Shown here in pieces: positions 1 to 9,246 of a DNA stretch of 64,000 nucleotides; the stretch's first letter is position 1; each line of letters opens with the position of its first letter. The notes below the pieces were generated by a model. That model did no database searches and was not told where the DNA came from. It saw nothing but the letters and a program-made list of their open reading frames with translations. The stretch is from UBA4802 sp964509195. Lineage in GTDB: Bacteria > Spirochaetota > UBA4802 > UB4802. Location: assembly GCA_964509195.1 (NCBI GenBank), contig CAZDWJ010000001.1:310001-374000 (forward strand), read 5' to 3'. The translations under genes and the position numbers were made by a program.

Positions 1-21
1 TAATAATAGAGTGTTGGGATA

Positions 22-381
22 ATGAAGTTCAGATATAAAGAAAAAAGATATAACCGTACTATTGCGTGTAGTCAGATTATAAAAGACGTCGCTTCTGAAA
101 TAGGGCTATCTGATGATTTTATTCTAGAGCATGTACGGTCAATTTGGAAAACAGCAGTAGGAGATATTATTGCTACTCACAGTTATCCTTATAAAATTGT
201 TAATCACATCCTATATGTTATAGTAGATCATCCTATATATTCAAATGAGATTGCACTATCGCAGTCTATGATTGTTAAACGGTTATCTGATATTTCAGGT
301 TCACTAGCTATTGATTCCTTAAAATGCACCGTTAAAAAAAAGACACACGGGAAAGCGAACGATGTTTATTCATATCGGTGA
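22..381 (+). CDS. dciA: DciA-like DUF721 protein
   Basis: A 119-residue basic protein of the DUF721/DciA type. DciA proteins help load the replicative helicase DnaB in bacteria that lack DnaC; a role at the replication fork is inferred from the family. The pattern visible is a helical N-terminus, then a VRSIWKTAVGDIIATHSYP stretch matching the family's W..vvG..ia.hs.p core, then a hydrophobic strand (HILYVIVDHP). The gene sits just ahead of remB and gyrB, the classic place for this family downstream of recF. Its 3' end overlaps the remB start by 20 bp, so the genes are probably translationally coupled. The SD is weak (TTGGGA about 3 bases before the ATG). The upstream gene, probably recF, is outside the window. 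Confidence 0.75.
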   Translation: MKFRYKEKRYNRTIACSQIIKDVASEIGLSDDFILEHVRSIWKTAVGDIIATHSYPYKIVNHILYVIVDHPIYSNEIALSQSMIVKRLSDISGSLAIDSLKCTVKKKTHGKANDVYSYR

Positions 382-601
382 AAGAAAAAGTATTTCTGAT
401 AAGCATCTGGTTGCAATTTTAAACTGTGAGAGTGTTGTAATGTCCCCTGAAAATAATGCAGGTTTGATTGATAAAATTGCACCAGAAGATAAAACAATGG
501 CAGTTTGTATCGATACTATTATCACAACTAAAGTGAGTTCATATACTGTAATTAAACGGTATGGGCAGATTAATGATGCACTATGGAGTAAGAAGGTATG
601 A
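362..601 (+). CDS. remB: RemB/YaaB-like DUF370 protein
   Basis: A 79-residue protein of the DUF370 (RemA/RemB) family. The N-terminus (MFIHIGERKSISDKHLVAIL) is the family signature. In Bacillus, RemA is a DNA-binding regulator of matrix genes, and the paralogue RemB (YaaB) is encoded between recF and gyrB, exactly the position seen here. The function in this organism is not established; a small DNA- or nucleoid-associated regulator is the family-based guess. The gene begins inside the end of dciA and its TGA stop overlaps the gyrB ATG as ATGA, giving a tightly coupled dciA-remB-gyrB cluster. Confidence 0.75.
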   Translation: MFIHIGERKSISDKHLVAILNCESVVMSPENNAGLIDKIAPEDKTMAVCIDTIITTKVSSYTVIKRYGQINDALWSKKV

Positions 602-2493
602 CAAGTTACAGAGCAGATAAAATTCAGGTTTTAGAAGGGCTGGACGCTGTACGAAAGCGCCCGGCGATGTATATAGGTTCCACTGATATAAATGGGCTTC
701 ACCATCTTGTGTATGAGGTTGTGGATAACTCAATTGATGAGGCTCTAGCAGGATTTTGTGACACCATAAATGTAACGATAAATAAAGATAATTCAGTTGA
801 AGTAATAGATAATGGGCGTGGAATACCTGTTGACATTCATCCTGTATACAAGACATCGGCACTGGAGATAGTTCTCACAAAATTGCATTCAGGTGGTAAA
901 TTTGATAATCAGGCATATAAAGTCTCCGGCGGTTTACATGGGGTTGGCATATCAGTTGTGAATGCACTGTCTGAGTATATGGAGGTAGAAGTATACAGAG
1001 ATGGGAGGAGATATTTTCAAAGCTATAAACGCGGCATCCCAACAGATAAGGTTAAAGATATAGGCGAAACTAAGAAGACTGGTACCCGGGTACTTTTTAA
1101 GCCAGATGAGGAAATATTTGAAGAAACAGAATTCCACTTTGAGACACTCTCAAAACGAATGAGGGAGCTGGCGTTTCTTAACAATGGTATAAAAATAACG
1201 TTACAAGATTTGCGTGGGAAAGGTAAAGAACACACATTTTACTATAAAGGTGGTATTGTTTCTTTTGTTCAGAGCCTGACAGAGAATAAAACCTCTATAA
1301 CCAAAAAAGTTATTTATTTCCACGATAACCGCAATACTGTAGATGTTGAAATAGCCCTCGATTATATCGATACCTACACAGAGACAGTTTATTGTTATGC
1401 CAATAACATTCATACAAAAGAAGGTGGTACACATCTTATTGGGTTTAAATCTGCGTTAACGCGTGTATTGAACGATTTTTTAAAGCGGGAAGGATATGAT
1501 AAAAAAATTCCACAGCTTTCAGGTGATGATGTTAGAGAAGGTCTGATTGCAATTATAAGTGTTAAGATTCCAAATCCTCAGTTTGAAGGCCAGACTAAAA
1601 TGAAGTTAGGCAACAGCGAGGTAAAAGGCATAGTTGAATCAATTACCAATGAACATCTGACACAGTTTTTTGAAGAAAACCCTCAGATAGTAAGGAAAAT
1701 TTTAGAAAAATGTATAGATACTGCTCGTGCACGCATAGCAGCAAAAAAAGCGCGCGACCTTACGCGAAGAAAAAATGCATTGGAGAATGATTCACTGCCC
1801 GGGAAACTTGCCGACTGTAGCGAACGCGACCCTGCACTATGTGAGCTGTATCTTGTGGAAGGTGATTCAGCAGGTGGTTCGGCAAAGCAAGGCAGGGACA
1901 GAAGATTTCAGGCCATCTTACCATTAAAAGGCAAAATCCTCAATGTGGAAAAATCCCGATTGGACAAGATTCTTTCCAATGATGAGATCAAGACCATCAT
2001 CACAGCGCTGGGAACAGGTATTGGCGAGAATGAATTTGATATTACAAAATGCAGATATCATAAAATTATTATCATGACAGATGCCGATGTTGATGGTTCA
2101 CATATACGGACATTGCTGTTAACATTCTTTTTCAGATATATGCCAGAGATTATTGCCAATGGCTATCTGTATATTGCACAACCTCCCTTGTATAATGTAA
2201 AGGTGGGCAAAGAGCAGTATTACGCATACAGCGATGAAGAGAGGGATGCAATAATCAAAAATTTAGATAAATCAAAAGTAACTATACAGCGATACAAAGG
2301 TTTAGGGGAAATGAACCCTGAACAACTTTGGGAAACAACGATGGATCCTGAAAAAAGAACGCTGTTAAAGGTTACCCTGGAGGATGAAGTTGAAGCAGAT
2401 GAAGTTTTTTCGGTTTTGATGGGTGATGCGGTAGAACCACGTAGAAAATTCATAGAAGAAAATGCACACATGGTAGAAAATTTAGATTTATAA
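598..2493 (+). CDS. gyrB: DNA gyrase subunit B
   Basis: The ATPase subunit of DNA gyrase, 631 residues, the length of a gyrase B without the E. coli-type insertion. GHKL ATPase motifs are visible (VVDNSIDEA, DNGRGIPVD, GGLHGVGISVVNALS). A TOPRIM domain follows with LVEGDSAGGSAKQGRDR and the metal-binding TDADVDGSHI. The C-terminal QRYKGLGEMNPEQLWETTMDP block is typical. It works with GyrA to introduce negative supercoils using ATP. The start codon overlaps the remB stop as ATGA. gyrA follows after 55 bp. Confidence 0.98.
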   Translation: MTSYRADKIQVLEGLDAVRKRPAMYIGSTDINGLHHLVYEVVDNSIDEALAGFCDTINVTINKDNSVEVIDNGRGIPVDIHPVYKTSALEIVLTKLHSGGKFDNQAYKVSGGLHGVGISVVNALSEYMEVEVYRDGRRYFQSYKRGIPTDKVKDIGETKKTGTRVLFKPDEEIFEETEFHFETLSKRMRELAFLNNGIKITLQDLRGKGKEHTFYYKGGIVSFVQSLTENKTSITKKVIYFHDNRNTVDVEIALDYIDTYTETVYCYANNIHTKEGGTHLIGFKSALTRVLNDFLKREGYDKKIPQLSGDDVREGLIAIISVKIPNPQFEGQTKMKLGNSEVKGIVESITNEHLTQFFEENPQIVRKILEKCIDTARARIAAKKARDLTRRKNALENDSLPGKLADCSERDPALCELYLVEGDSAGGSAKQGRDRRFQAILPLKGKILNVEKSRLDKILSNDEIKTIITALGTGIGENEFDITKCRYHKIIIMTDADVDGSHIRTLLLTFFFRYMPEIIANGYLYIAQPPLYNVKVGKEQYYAYSDEERDAIIKNLDKSKVTIQRYKGLGEMNPEQLWETTMDPEKRTLLKVTLEDEVEADEVFSVLMGDAVEPRRKFIEENAHMVENLDL

Positions 2494-2548
2494 TTATCGT
2501 ATTTCTGTTTCTATATCATTTTAATTCAATTTTAAAGGGTAGAAAGCG

Positions 2549-4990
2549 GTGATTAAAAAAGATAGTATTAAAGATAAAAGAGTTCGTAATATTGAAATTG
2601 AAGAATCCATGAAACGCTCATATTTAGATTATGCAATGAGCGTCATTGTTGGCAGGGCACTTCCTGATGTTCGAGATGGGCTTAAGCCTGTCCACCGGAG
2701 AATACTTCATGCAATGAATGAGCGTGCATGGCGAAGTGACAGACCGTATGTAAAGTCAGCTAAAATTGTTGGAGAAGTCATCGGTAACTATCACCCTCAT
2801 GGTGATGCGGCTGTGTATGATACACTGGTCAGGATGGCACAGGATTTTTCTATGCGCTTGCCACTGATAGATGGGCAGGGTAACTTTGGTTCTATTGACG
2901 GTGATCCACCTGCAGCATACCGGTACACTGAAGCACGCCTTTCAGCAATAGCTCAGGAACTGCTCAAAGACATTGATAAAGATACAGTAGATTTTGAATC
3001 TAATTTTGATGAAACACGAAAAGAGCCAGTTGTACTACCTTCTGCATTTCCAAATTTATTAGTGAATGGCTCATCAGGTATTGCAGTGGGGATGGCCACA
3101 AACATACCTCCTCATAATCTATCTGAAGTCATTGATGCAATTGTTTATATGATTGATAATTCTGATGCTACAGTTAAGCAATTGATGAAGTTTGTCAAGG
3201 GTCCTGATTTCCCAACAGGTGGTATTATCGTTGCCTCAGAAGAAATGGTTAAAGCATACGCCAAAGGGAAAGGGAGCATTGTTGTCAGAGGCAAACTTCA
3301 TATTGAAGAGCAAAAGAATAAATCGTTAATAGTAGTTACTGAATTGCCCTATCAGGTGAATAAGGCTGCGCTGATTGCAAAGATTGCGGAGCTTGTGAAC
3401 AATAAAGTAATTGAAGGAATTAATGAGCTACGTGATGAATCTGACCGAAATGGTTTGAGAATTGTGATTGGATGCAGGAAAGACGCAGTTACCAATATAA
3501 TTATTAATCAGCTATACAAGCATACGCAGCTACAAACATCATTTGGTATTAATCTTTTAGCTCTGGTAAATAATCAGCCAAAGCTTTTAGATTTAAAAGG
3601 TCTTATAGCTCACTATATCAGCCACAGAAAAATTGTAGTAACCCGCCGTACGCAGTATGAATTAGCTAAAGCAAAAGAAAGAGCCCATATACTGGAAGGA
3701 TTGAAGATAGCACTTGATAACATTGATGAGGTCATTGCAATAATCAGGGGGTCAAAGACTGTTGAAGAGGCCAATGAACGACTCATCAAGCGGTTTAAGC
3801 TAACTGAAATTCAATCAAGGGCAATCCTTGAGATGCGATTGCAGAGGTTAACAAGCCTTGAGGTAAAGAAGGTTATTGATGAGTTAAAAGAGTTATTAAA
3901 ATTAATTGACGAACTGACAGCAATTTTGAAGAGCGAAAAAAGGATATACACAATAATAAAAGATGAACTTATAGCAATTAAAGAGAAATATCAGGATAAA
4001 AGAAGAACAGAGATAGTGTATGAGGATACCTCAGTGAGCTTTGATGCTGAGGATTTGATTGCTGAAGAGGATATGGTCATCACCATTACCAATGATGGTT
4101 TTATACGGCGACTGTCGGCAGATACATTTAAAAAGCAACGACGTGGCGGTAAAGGTGTCATAGGGCTTTCGTCTAAAAAAGAAGATTTTATTACAATGAT
4201 GACTATCGCCTCTACTCACGATACGCTGCTGTTGCTGTCAAACAGGGGTAAAATATTTGGAATGAAAGTATATGAAATACCGGTGGCGTCAAAAAATACA
4301 CGGGGCAAATCATTGAAAGGTATAATCAACCTTGCATCAGGTGAAACAATAACCGCAATTTGTTCTGTGAATGATTTCAGTGAGTACTTTTTATGTATGG
4401 TGACACGCCAGGGTATAATGAAAAAGACGGCACTGGAAGAATTCAGCAATGTAAAAAAAGGCGGCATAATTGCTATTAATCTGCATAAAGATGATGAGCT
4501 TGTAGATGTTAAAGTGGTGAAATCACAGGATGATGTGGTGATAGCAACCAGGAATGGTCTTTTATTGCGGACAAATATTGCCAAGATGAGAGCAATGGGC
4601 AGAAACTCATCAGGCATAATTGGCATGCGTGTTGCATCTGGTGACCAGATAATTGCAATGGATGTAGTACGGCCTGGTTCCGACCTTTGTGTAGTAACAT
4701 CACGGGGGTATGGGAAGAAAACACAGTATTCACACTTTGCTACAAAGGGCAGGGGTGGGAAAGGCATGGCATACCTTAAAATAAGTGAAAAGAACGGTTA
4801 TGCAGTTGGCGTGAGGTCGGTACATCCTGAAGATGAGGTCATTATAGCATCTAAAAAAGGAATGACAATACGCTTAAAAGCAAAAGAAATATCCTATCAG
4901 GGAAGAACTGCAGCGGGTGTTCTTCTATTACAGCTTGACAAGGATGATGAAGTCACTGATTTTGCAGTGTTATATGAAGATAAGGAATAA
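2549..4990 (+). CDS. gyrA: DNA gyrase subunit A
   Basis: The breakage-reunion subunit, 813 residues. The catalytic tyrosine is Tyr126 in RYTEAR. The C-terminal beta-pinwheel carries a canonical GyrA box, QRRGGKG, at residues 530-536, which argues for true gyrase rather than topoisomerase IV. The start is GTG, supported by AAAGGG about 9 bases upstream. In the quinolone-contact helix (HPHGDAAVYD) the position equal to E. coli Ser83 is naturally alanine (Ala87), while the acidic residue (Asp91) is kept. The gene ends at a strong hairpin terminator shared with the convergent SPOR gene. Confidence 0.98.
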   Translation: MIKKDSIKDKRVRNIEIEESMKRSYLDYAMSVIVGRALPDVRDGLKPVHRRILHAMNERAWRSDRPYVKSAKIVGEVIGNYHPHGDAAVYDTLVRMAQDFSMRLPLIDGQGNFGSIDGDPPAAYRYTEARLSAIAQELLKDIDKDTVDFESNFDETRKEPVVLPSAFPNLLVNGSSGIAVGMATNIPPHNLSEVIDAIVYMIDNSDATVKQLMKFVKGPDFPTGGIIVASEEMVKAYAKGKGSIVVRGKLHIEEQKNKSLIVVTELPYQVNKAALIAKIAELVNNKVIEGINELRDESDRNGLRIVIGCRKDAVTNIIINQLYKHTQLQTSFGINLLALVNNQPKLLDLKGLIAHYISHRKIVVTRRTQYELAKAKERAHILEGLKIALDNIDEVIAIIRGSKTVEEANERLIKRFKLTEIQSRAILEMRLQRLTSLEVKKVIDELKELLKLIDELTAILKSEKRIYTIIKDELIAIKEKYQDKRRTEIVYEDTSVSFDAEDLIAEEDMVITITNDGFIRRLSADTFKKQRRGGKGVIGLSSKKEDFITMMTIASTHDTLLLLSNRGKIFGMKVYEIPVASKNTRGKSLKGIINLASGETITAICSVNDFSEYFLCMVTRQGIMKKTALEEFSNVKKGGIIAINLHKDDELVDVKVVKSQDDVVIATRNGLLLRTNIAKMRAMGRNSSGIIGMRVASGDQIIAMDVVRPGSDLCVVTSRGYGKKTQYSHFATKGRGGKGMAYLKISEKNGYAVGVRSVHPEDEVIIASKKGMTIRLKAKEISYQGRTAAGVLLLQLDKDDEVTDFAVLYEDKE

Positions 4991-5002
4991 ATAAAAAAGA
5001 TT

Positions 5003-5036
5003 AAAAAACCCGCTGGTGTAAAACAGCGGGTTTTTT
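5003..5036. terminator. bidirectional terminator, gyrA / SPOR gene
   Basis: Stem AAAAAACCCGCTG pairs with CAGCGGGTTTTTT around a GTGTAAAA loop. There is an A-run on one side and a T-run on the other, so it can end transcription of gyrA rightward and of the SPOR gene leftward. Confidence 0.9.
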
Positions 5037-5038
5037 AC

Positions 5039-5809
5039 TTATTCTTTTACAATATAGCTTTCTTTATACTTTTCAATTGACTGAATTTCCTGAAGCATGC
5101 TTATGGCTTTATCTTCCTTCAGAATAGGACCCACCTTTACACGATAGTATGTTTTCCCTGATACGTCAGCCTTATCAACATATGTATCATATTTCATTGC
5201 CTGTAGGCTTTTAGCCTCTTTCTGTGCTTTTGAAAGGGTGTTATATGATGCTATCTGTATGGACCATGACCGCTGAGATATGTGTTTAGAATGGGATGCA
5301 TCAGTTTTTGCTACTTCGACGACCTTATTCTTTTTCACGGTTGTTTTGGCTTTAACATTCTTTTGTGGCACTGTTTTTACAGGAGTTTCTTTTTTAACGG
5401 TATCAAGTATCACCTGTTCTGTTTCAGGGCTATCCTTTTTTGCCATAGAAGTATCTGCTATGTCTTTTTTAGGAATAATATCCAGTTTTGTTGCTTCATC
5501 AGGTTTTGTTGTCATGTCAAGTTTAGGACTATTGTTATCCAAAAGAGATATATCAGGATTTTGTAAGTTGCTGCCAAAATCAATCCCTTTATCAAGCTGA
5601 GCAAGAGTATCGCCTGGAATTTCAGGGGTTACTAAAGCGTTATGGGAAACAACCTTATTTTCACTGAAATGCATCCCTAAAAGAAATGTTGTTACTACTA
5701 AACCTATAAGAACAGCACTTATCAGGATGATACGGGGAATATCAAGATGAAGGAGAAATACATTTTTTTCCCTGGCTACTGGCCTATCATTAAAATCAAA
5801 GTTTTCCAT
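5039..5809 (-). CDS. SPOR-domain membrane protein
   Basis: A 256-residue bitopic inner-membrane protein. A short cytoplasmic N-terminus (about 25 residues) is followed by one membrane helix (IILISAVLIGLVVTTFLLGM). A long periplasmic linker comes next, first Asp/Pro/Thr-rich and then Lys/Val-rich (residues ~65-175). A C-terminal SPOR domain covers about 180-256 (SWSIQIASYNTLSKAQKEAK ... YYRVKVGPI). SPOR domains bind denuded glycan strands of septal peptidoglycan, so a role at the division site is likely. The start overlaps the 3' end of coaE by 34 bp, so the two genes are probably cotranscribed. The 3' end abuts the terminator shared with gyrA. Confidence 0.85.
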   Translation of the reverse strand: MENFDFNDRPVAREKNVFLLHLDIPRIILISAVLIGLVVTTFLLGMHFSENKVVSHNALVTPEIPGDTLAQLDKGIDFGSNLQNPDISLLDNNSPKLDMTTKPDEATKLDIIPKKDIADTSMAKKDSPETEQVILDTVKKETPVKTVPQKNVKAKTTVKKNKVVEVAKTDASHSKHISQRSWSIQIASYNTLSKAQKEAKSLQAMKYDTYVDKADVSGKTYYRVKVGPILKEDKAISMLQEIQSIEKYKESYIVKE

Positions 5810-6366
5810 AATTCTTCAACCTGCTTTTTAGTATTTTCTAAGGATCCGGAATTATTTATAATATAATCGGCCAGTTTCATCTTTTCTTTAAGTGAAATTT
5901 GGTGATTCAAACGTGCTTTGATTTCGTCTTCGGTTATACCGTCACGCATAACACCTCTTTTGAGGACCTGTTCTGTATTTGCGATGACAACGATATTTTT
6001 ATCCATATATTTATAAAATTCTGTTTCAAAGAGTAATGGGGTATTTATCATATAAATGATAGAGCGTTCGCTAGATATTTTCATCACTTCATGAAATATT
6101 GCCGGATGAGTTATCGCATTAAGTTTTTCTACCAGTGTTGCATCAGTAAATACTTTTTGTGCCAGATACCTTCGGTTCAATGTGCCATCGGGAGTAAGTA
6201 TATCAGAGCCAAAGGTTTGTACCAGCGTATCAAGCACGGGACTTGGAGGGGTGACAATTTCACGGGCTATGATGTCGGTATCAATAACTATCGCCCCTAA
6301 CTGTTCAAACATGGAACAGACGGTGCCTTTGCCAGATGCGTAAATTCCTGTCACACCAATTCTCAT
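5776..6366 (-). CDS. coaE: dephospho-CoA kinase
   Basis: Catalyses the last step of coenzyme A synthesis, phosphorylation of dephospho-CoA. The protein is 196 residues, normal for CoaE. It begins MRIGVTGIYASGKGT, a P-loop in the right place, but with GKGT where most CoaE have GKS or GKT. Also visible are a DTDIIAREIV substrate segment, a THPAIF motif (residue ~87) and the INTPLLFE block. AAAGGAG lies about 7 bases upstream of the ATG. It sits between the DUF115 gene (4 bp upstream) and the SPOR gene, which overlaps its end; all three read leftward. Confidence 0.93.
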   Translation of the reverse strand: MRIGVTGIYASGKGTVCSMFEQLGAIVIDTDIIAREIVTPPSPVLDTLVQTFGSDILTPDGTLNRRYLAQKVFTDATLVEKLNAITHPAIFHEVMKISSERSIIYMINTPLLFETEFYKYMDKNIVVIANTEQVLKRGVMRDGITEDEIKARLNHQISLKEKMKLADYIINNSGSLENTKKQVEELWKTLILMIGQ

Positions 6367-6370
6367 ACGC

Positions 6371-7858
6371 TTACTCCTTTTGCAATAAATGATGTATTTT
6401 CTGGATTTTGGTAGAAGTATTAATATGGGATGCTTCTACAATAGAATGCAAAATTGCTTCATTATGCAAAATGTCATAAAGTTTGCTCAAGGTAATGGAA
6501 CCGGATAGCGGTTGCAATGGAAGAGAATTCACTTTTGTATGATGCCAAACCTCTGGCAGTGAAAAAAAGTTTTTGATTGATAGAGGTGTTGCATTTGTGA
6601 GCGGCAGTACAGGATGAAGGTGAAATATAGTTCTATCAGATGGCAGAAGGGAATCAATACCATTACGGTACTGAATAAATACTTTTCTTGAAAAAGTCCC
6701 ATCTGTTTTAGTGCGTCTGGATGCGTGTATAATATAGTCCATGTTTTTTGTTTCTATGGGTGTAAAGCGGCTATGCATGAATTGATAGCGATACTGGTAT
6801 TCTGTTACTCGTGCGTAGGTGATAAGTTGGGGGAATGAAAAGTCAGCCCCTGCAATAGCTATTGGATTACAACCAGCAAAGAGTGCAAATGATAGTGCAT
6901 CGCCAAGTACTGTTCCAGTACAGCTATCAACAGAACCAATATAACCGGGGAATATTTCGTCGATGAGCTGGCATACAGGGTGTGTGTTAAGCGATAGGAT
7001 AACGTGTGAAGAAAAAATCAACGGGTGTGCAGTTAGCGTTGTGATAATGGGTGCCTGAGTGCTTGTTGATAACAAATGAGCACACACAACAGGCTGTGGG
7101 TCAATTGAAACAATATAATCAGGTATGATAGAGTATGCGTACAATGCCTTTAGTGCAGAGTCAGAAGCTATGATGATTACATGATGCTGCCTTTTACTTA
7201 AGTAATCTGCAACTTCATCAAAGGATGGACCTGGAGCTACTATGATGCAGGGCTTGTTTTTATGAAGGTTTTTACATTGCACTACAGGGTAGCATTTGGG
7301 CAATCTTGAAAGGTTGATGAGTGCATTTTTAAGATAGCGGTATGCAAACAAAGATGATGTAAGATAGTTTGACACTGACTTTTCTATTATCTGCTGTAAT
7401 GTTGTTTTTATTTTGGAAAAGGTTAAGGGAAATGCATTGAATGAGGCAGGGTGTTCAATAACCTGTACTCCTTTATTAAAATTAAGTTTTATCACATCTT
7501 GTAACACACCTACACTATCAGGATTAATATAAACAAACTGTATGGAAGGGTTTTCAAGAATACACTGTATTTCAGTTGGTATGCTGGCATTGTGTGAATA
7601 ATTATGGATATCGATGCAGATAATTTGCTTAAACGAATGTACGGCATGAGTTAAGTATGCCAGATGATAACCAAGGCCTATTCCTACAATAATACACACA
7701 TCATATTTTAAAGGATTGACAAGGTCCTTTAAGTATGATGATTCTTTACTGGGATAATATTTACTGTGAATGTAACGGTAACTACCATCTTCGCTTTTCA
7801 CACGAAGGGTATGATAGTTTTCTTTTGAAGGTTCTAAATAAAATTCTATTGCATTCAT
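6371..7858 (-). CDS. DUF115 / MptE-like (Maf-type) protein
   Basis: A 495-residue protein with the DUF115 (6-hydroxymethylpterin pyrophosphokinase MptE-like) domain. The core CIIVAPGPSFDEV followed by IIIASDSALKAL and IIPDYIVSIDPQP lies in the middle, at residues ~203-260, and is diagnostic. Bacterial members are often called motility accessory factors (Maf) and are linked to flagellin or surface glycosylation; the exact substrate here is unknown. The N-terminal ~190 residues contain a Rossmann-like stretch (CIIVGIGLGYHLAYL). No good SD lies before the ATG. It lies directly upstream of coaE in the same direction. Confidence 0.8.
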   Translation of the reverse strand: MNAIEFYLEPSKENYHTLRVKSEDGSYRYIHSKYYPSKESSYLKDLVNPLKYDVCIIVGIGLGYHLAYLTHAVHSFKQIICIDIHNYSHNASIPTEIQCILENPSIQFVYINPDSVGVLQDVIKLNFNKGVQVIEHPASFNAFPLTFSKIKTTLQQIIEKSVSNYLTSSLFAYRYLKNALINLSRLPKCYPVVQCKNLHKNKPCIIVAPGPSFDEVADYLSKRQHHVIIIASDSALKALYAYSIIPDYIVSIDPQPVVCAHLLSTSTQAPIITTLTAHPLIFSSHVILSLNTHPVCQLIDEIFPGYIGSVDSCTGTVLGDALSFALFAGCNPIAIAGADFSFPQLITYARVTEYQYRYQFMHSRFTPIETKNMDYIIHASRRTKTDGTFSRKVFIQYRNGIDSLLPSDRTIFHLHPVLPLTNATPLSIKNFFSLPEVWHHTKVNSLPLQPLSGSITLSKLYDILHNEAILHSIVEASHINTSTKIQKIHHLLQKE

Positions 7859-7934
7859 AGCGTGCTAAAATCATAATTAAATAATTGAATAGTAAAAAAG
7901 CTTAGGATAATGTCAAACATAATAGGAATATTCA

Positions 7935-8756
7935 ATGGTAATTGATGGACATACACATATTTTTACTGATGATATGGTGCACAATAAAGAGAAGTATTGT
8001 AACGACAGACAATTTTCACTACTGTATTATGGCAAAGCAAAAATTGCAACTGCTGATATGCTGTTAGAATCAATGAACAATAATGCGGTTGATGCATCAG
8101 TTGCGCTGGGTTTTACCTGGCAAAAAACAGAATATGCACGTATGCACAATGAGTATCTTGCCAATGTACAGAAGAAATTTAAAGGGAGGGTGTATGCGTT
8201 TGGGGCGATAGCTCTTGAAGGTGATGTGTATGAACAGATCACAGCTATTAAAAAGGTAGGATTGTATGGCATTGGAGAGATTGCCTTTTATGCAAATGGC
8301 TTTAATGAAGAAGAGGAATTTTTACTTGGCCAGATTCTGAAAGCAGCCCAGAAGGTGGAATTGCCTGTGTGCATACATGTTAATGAACCTGTAGGGCATT
8401 TCTATACGGGAAAATATTATACGGATGTGCGTAAGCTTTATGCACTCCTAGCAGGATATACACAAATACCGATTATCTGCTCACATTGGGGAGGCGGGCT
8501 TTTATTCTATGAATTAATGGCAGAAGTCAAACAATCGCTACGGCATGTTTATTATGACACAGCAGCAACTCCATTTCTGTATCAACCTGATATTTATACA
8601 ATAGGCATTCACATATGCGGAAAAGAAAAAATCATATATGGAAGTGATTTCCCCCTTCTTGAATATTCACGCTATGCAAACACTATCGCTGCTCTTGGCG
8701 ACAGTGCAAAGTATATTTTATCTAAAAATGTGATGCAACTGCTGGGGATACAGTGA
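7935..8756 (+). CDS. amidohydrolase-2 family metal hydrolase
   Basis: A 273-residue TIM-barrel hydrolase of the amidohydrolase-2 family. Metal-ligand motifs are in order: HTH in VIDGHTHIF at the extreme N-terminus, a histidine in VCIHVNEP, a histidine in ICSHWGGG, and the aspartate in IYGSDFPLLEY near the C-terminus. The substrate cannot be told from sequence; relatives include decarboxylases and other hydrolases acting on small acids. It is a single gene with AGGA upstream of the ATG. It is divergent from the DUF115 gene and ends 2 bp from the convergent small lipoprotein gene. Confidence 0.8.
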   Translation: MVIDGHTHIFTDDMVHNKEKYCNDRQFSLLYYGKAKIATADMLLESMNNNAVDASVALGFTWQKTEYARMHNEYLANVQKKFKGRVYAFGAIALEGDVYEQITAIKKVGLYGIGEIAFYANGFNEEEEFLLGQILKAAQKVELPVCIHVNEPVGHFYTGKYYTDVRKLYALLAGYTQIPIICSHWGGGLLFYELMAEVKQSLRHVYYDTAATPFLYQPDIYTIGIHICGKEKIIYGSDFPLLEYSRYANTIAALGDSAKYILSKNVMQLLGIQ

Positions 8757-8758
8757 TA

Positions 8759-9022
8759 CTATTTTTTCATAATATTGAGGCGTTCTTTCCCAACCAGCGC
8801 CTTTAACTCAGGATCACTTTCAACTTTTTTTTCATATTCCTCATACTGCTGTAGTGTGATGCCATATTTTGCAACAATAGATTCCTTTGTTGACTGCTGC
8901 ATGTCGCTATCAAGGATTTCGTTTTGTATCGTTACAAACAGTTTTGGTGTTATGGTGGTTTTTTTGCAACCGGTTAGTACAAGAGCTATCGCTACAATTA
9001 TTACTGCTATATACCTGAACAT
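8759..9022 (-). CDS. small lipoprotein of unknown function
   Basis: An 87-residue predicted lipoprotein. The signal peptide ends in LVLTGC, with lipid-attachable Cys19, followed by KK. The mature part is short, helical and charged, with no domain that I recognise. GGAGG precedes the ATG by about 6 bases. It has its own clear promoter (9064-9092, leftward). A 10-bp palindrome lies in its 5' leader at 9047-9056. Confidence 0.75.
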   Translation of the reverse strand: MFRYIAVIIVAIALVLTGCKKTTITPKLFVTIQNEILDSDMQQSTKESIVAKYGITLQQYEEYEKKVESDPELKALVGKERLNIMKK

Positions 9023-9063
9023 AGTGCCTCCATAAAAAAATTTTTTACTGTACAGTGTGTGAT

Positions 9064-9092
9064 ATTTTAATGAATATTAATGATAAAGTCAA
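9064..9092 (-). promoter_or_regulatory. sigma70-type promoter of the small lipoprotein gene
   Basis: Reading leftward, TTGACT (9087-9092) and TAAAAT (9064-9069) are separated by exactly 17 bp. The start codon follows about 42 bases after the -10. The palindrome ACTGTACAGT at 9047-9056 falls in the early transcribed leader and could be an operator. Confidence 0.6.
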
Positions 9093-9097
9093 GAAAT

Positions 9098-9137
9098 AAG
9101 GGAACTTCCAAAAGCAAATTTTTTTGTATGTTCCCTT
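9098..9137. repeat. inverted repeat between lipoprotein gene and hisD
   Basis: Perfect 8-bp arms AAGGGAAC (9098-9105) and GTTCCCTT (9130-9137) are separated by 24 AT-rich bases. It lies just upstream of the leftward lipoprotein promoter and about 110 bp before hisD. It could be an operator or looping site. It is not a terminator because no gene ends here. Confidence 0.4.
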
Positions 9138-9246
9138 GTGGGCACTTATTGGGTAAAACTGCTTTTTTTAAAATGTAAATTGTAATGATAAAAGCAATTG
9201 TTAAATGTGCCCCAAATACATTAATAACAAACTAAAGGGAGTACCT

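Noticed and set aside
4216..4767. 183-codon open frame antisense to gyrA
   Set aside because: It lies wholly within gyrA, is Pro/Ser/Phe-rich and has no recognisable domain.
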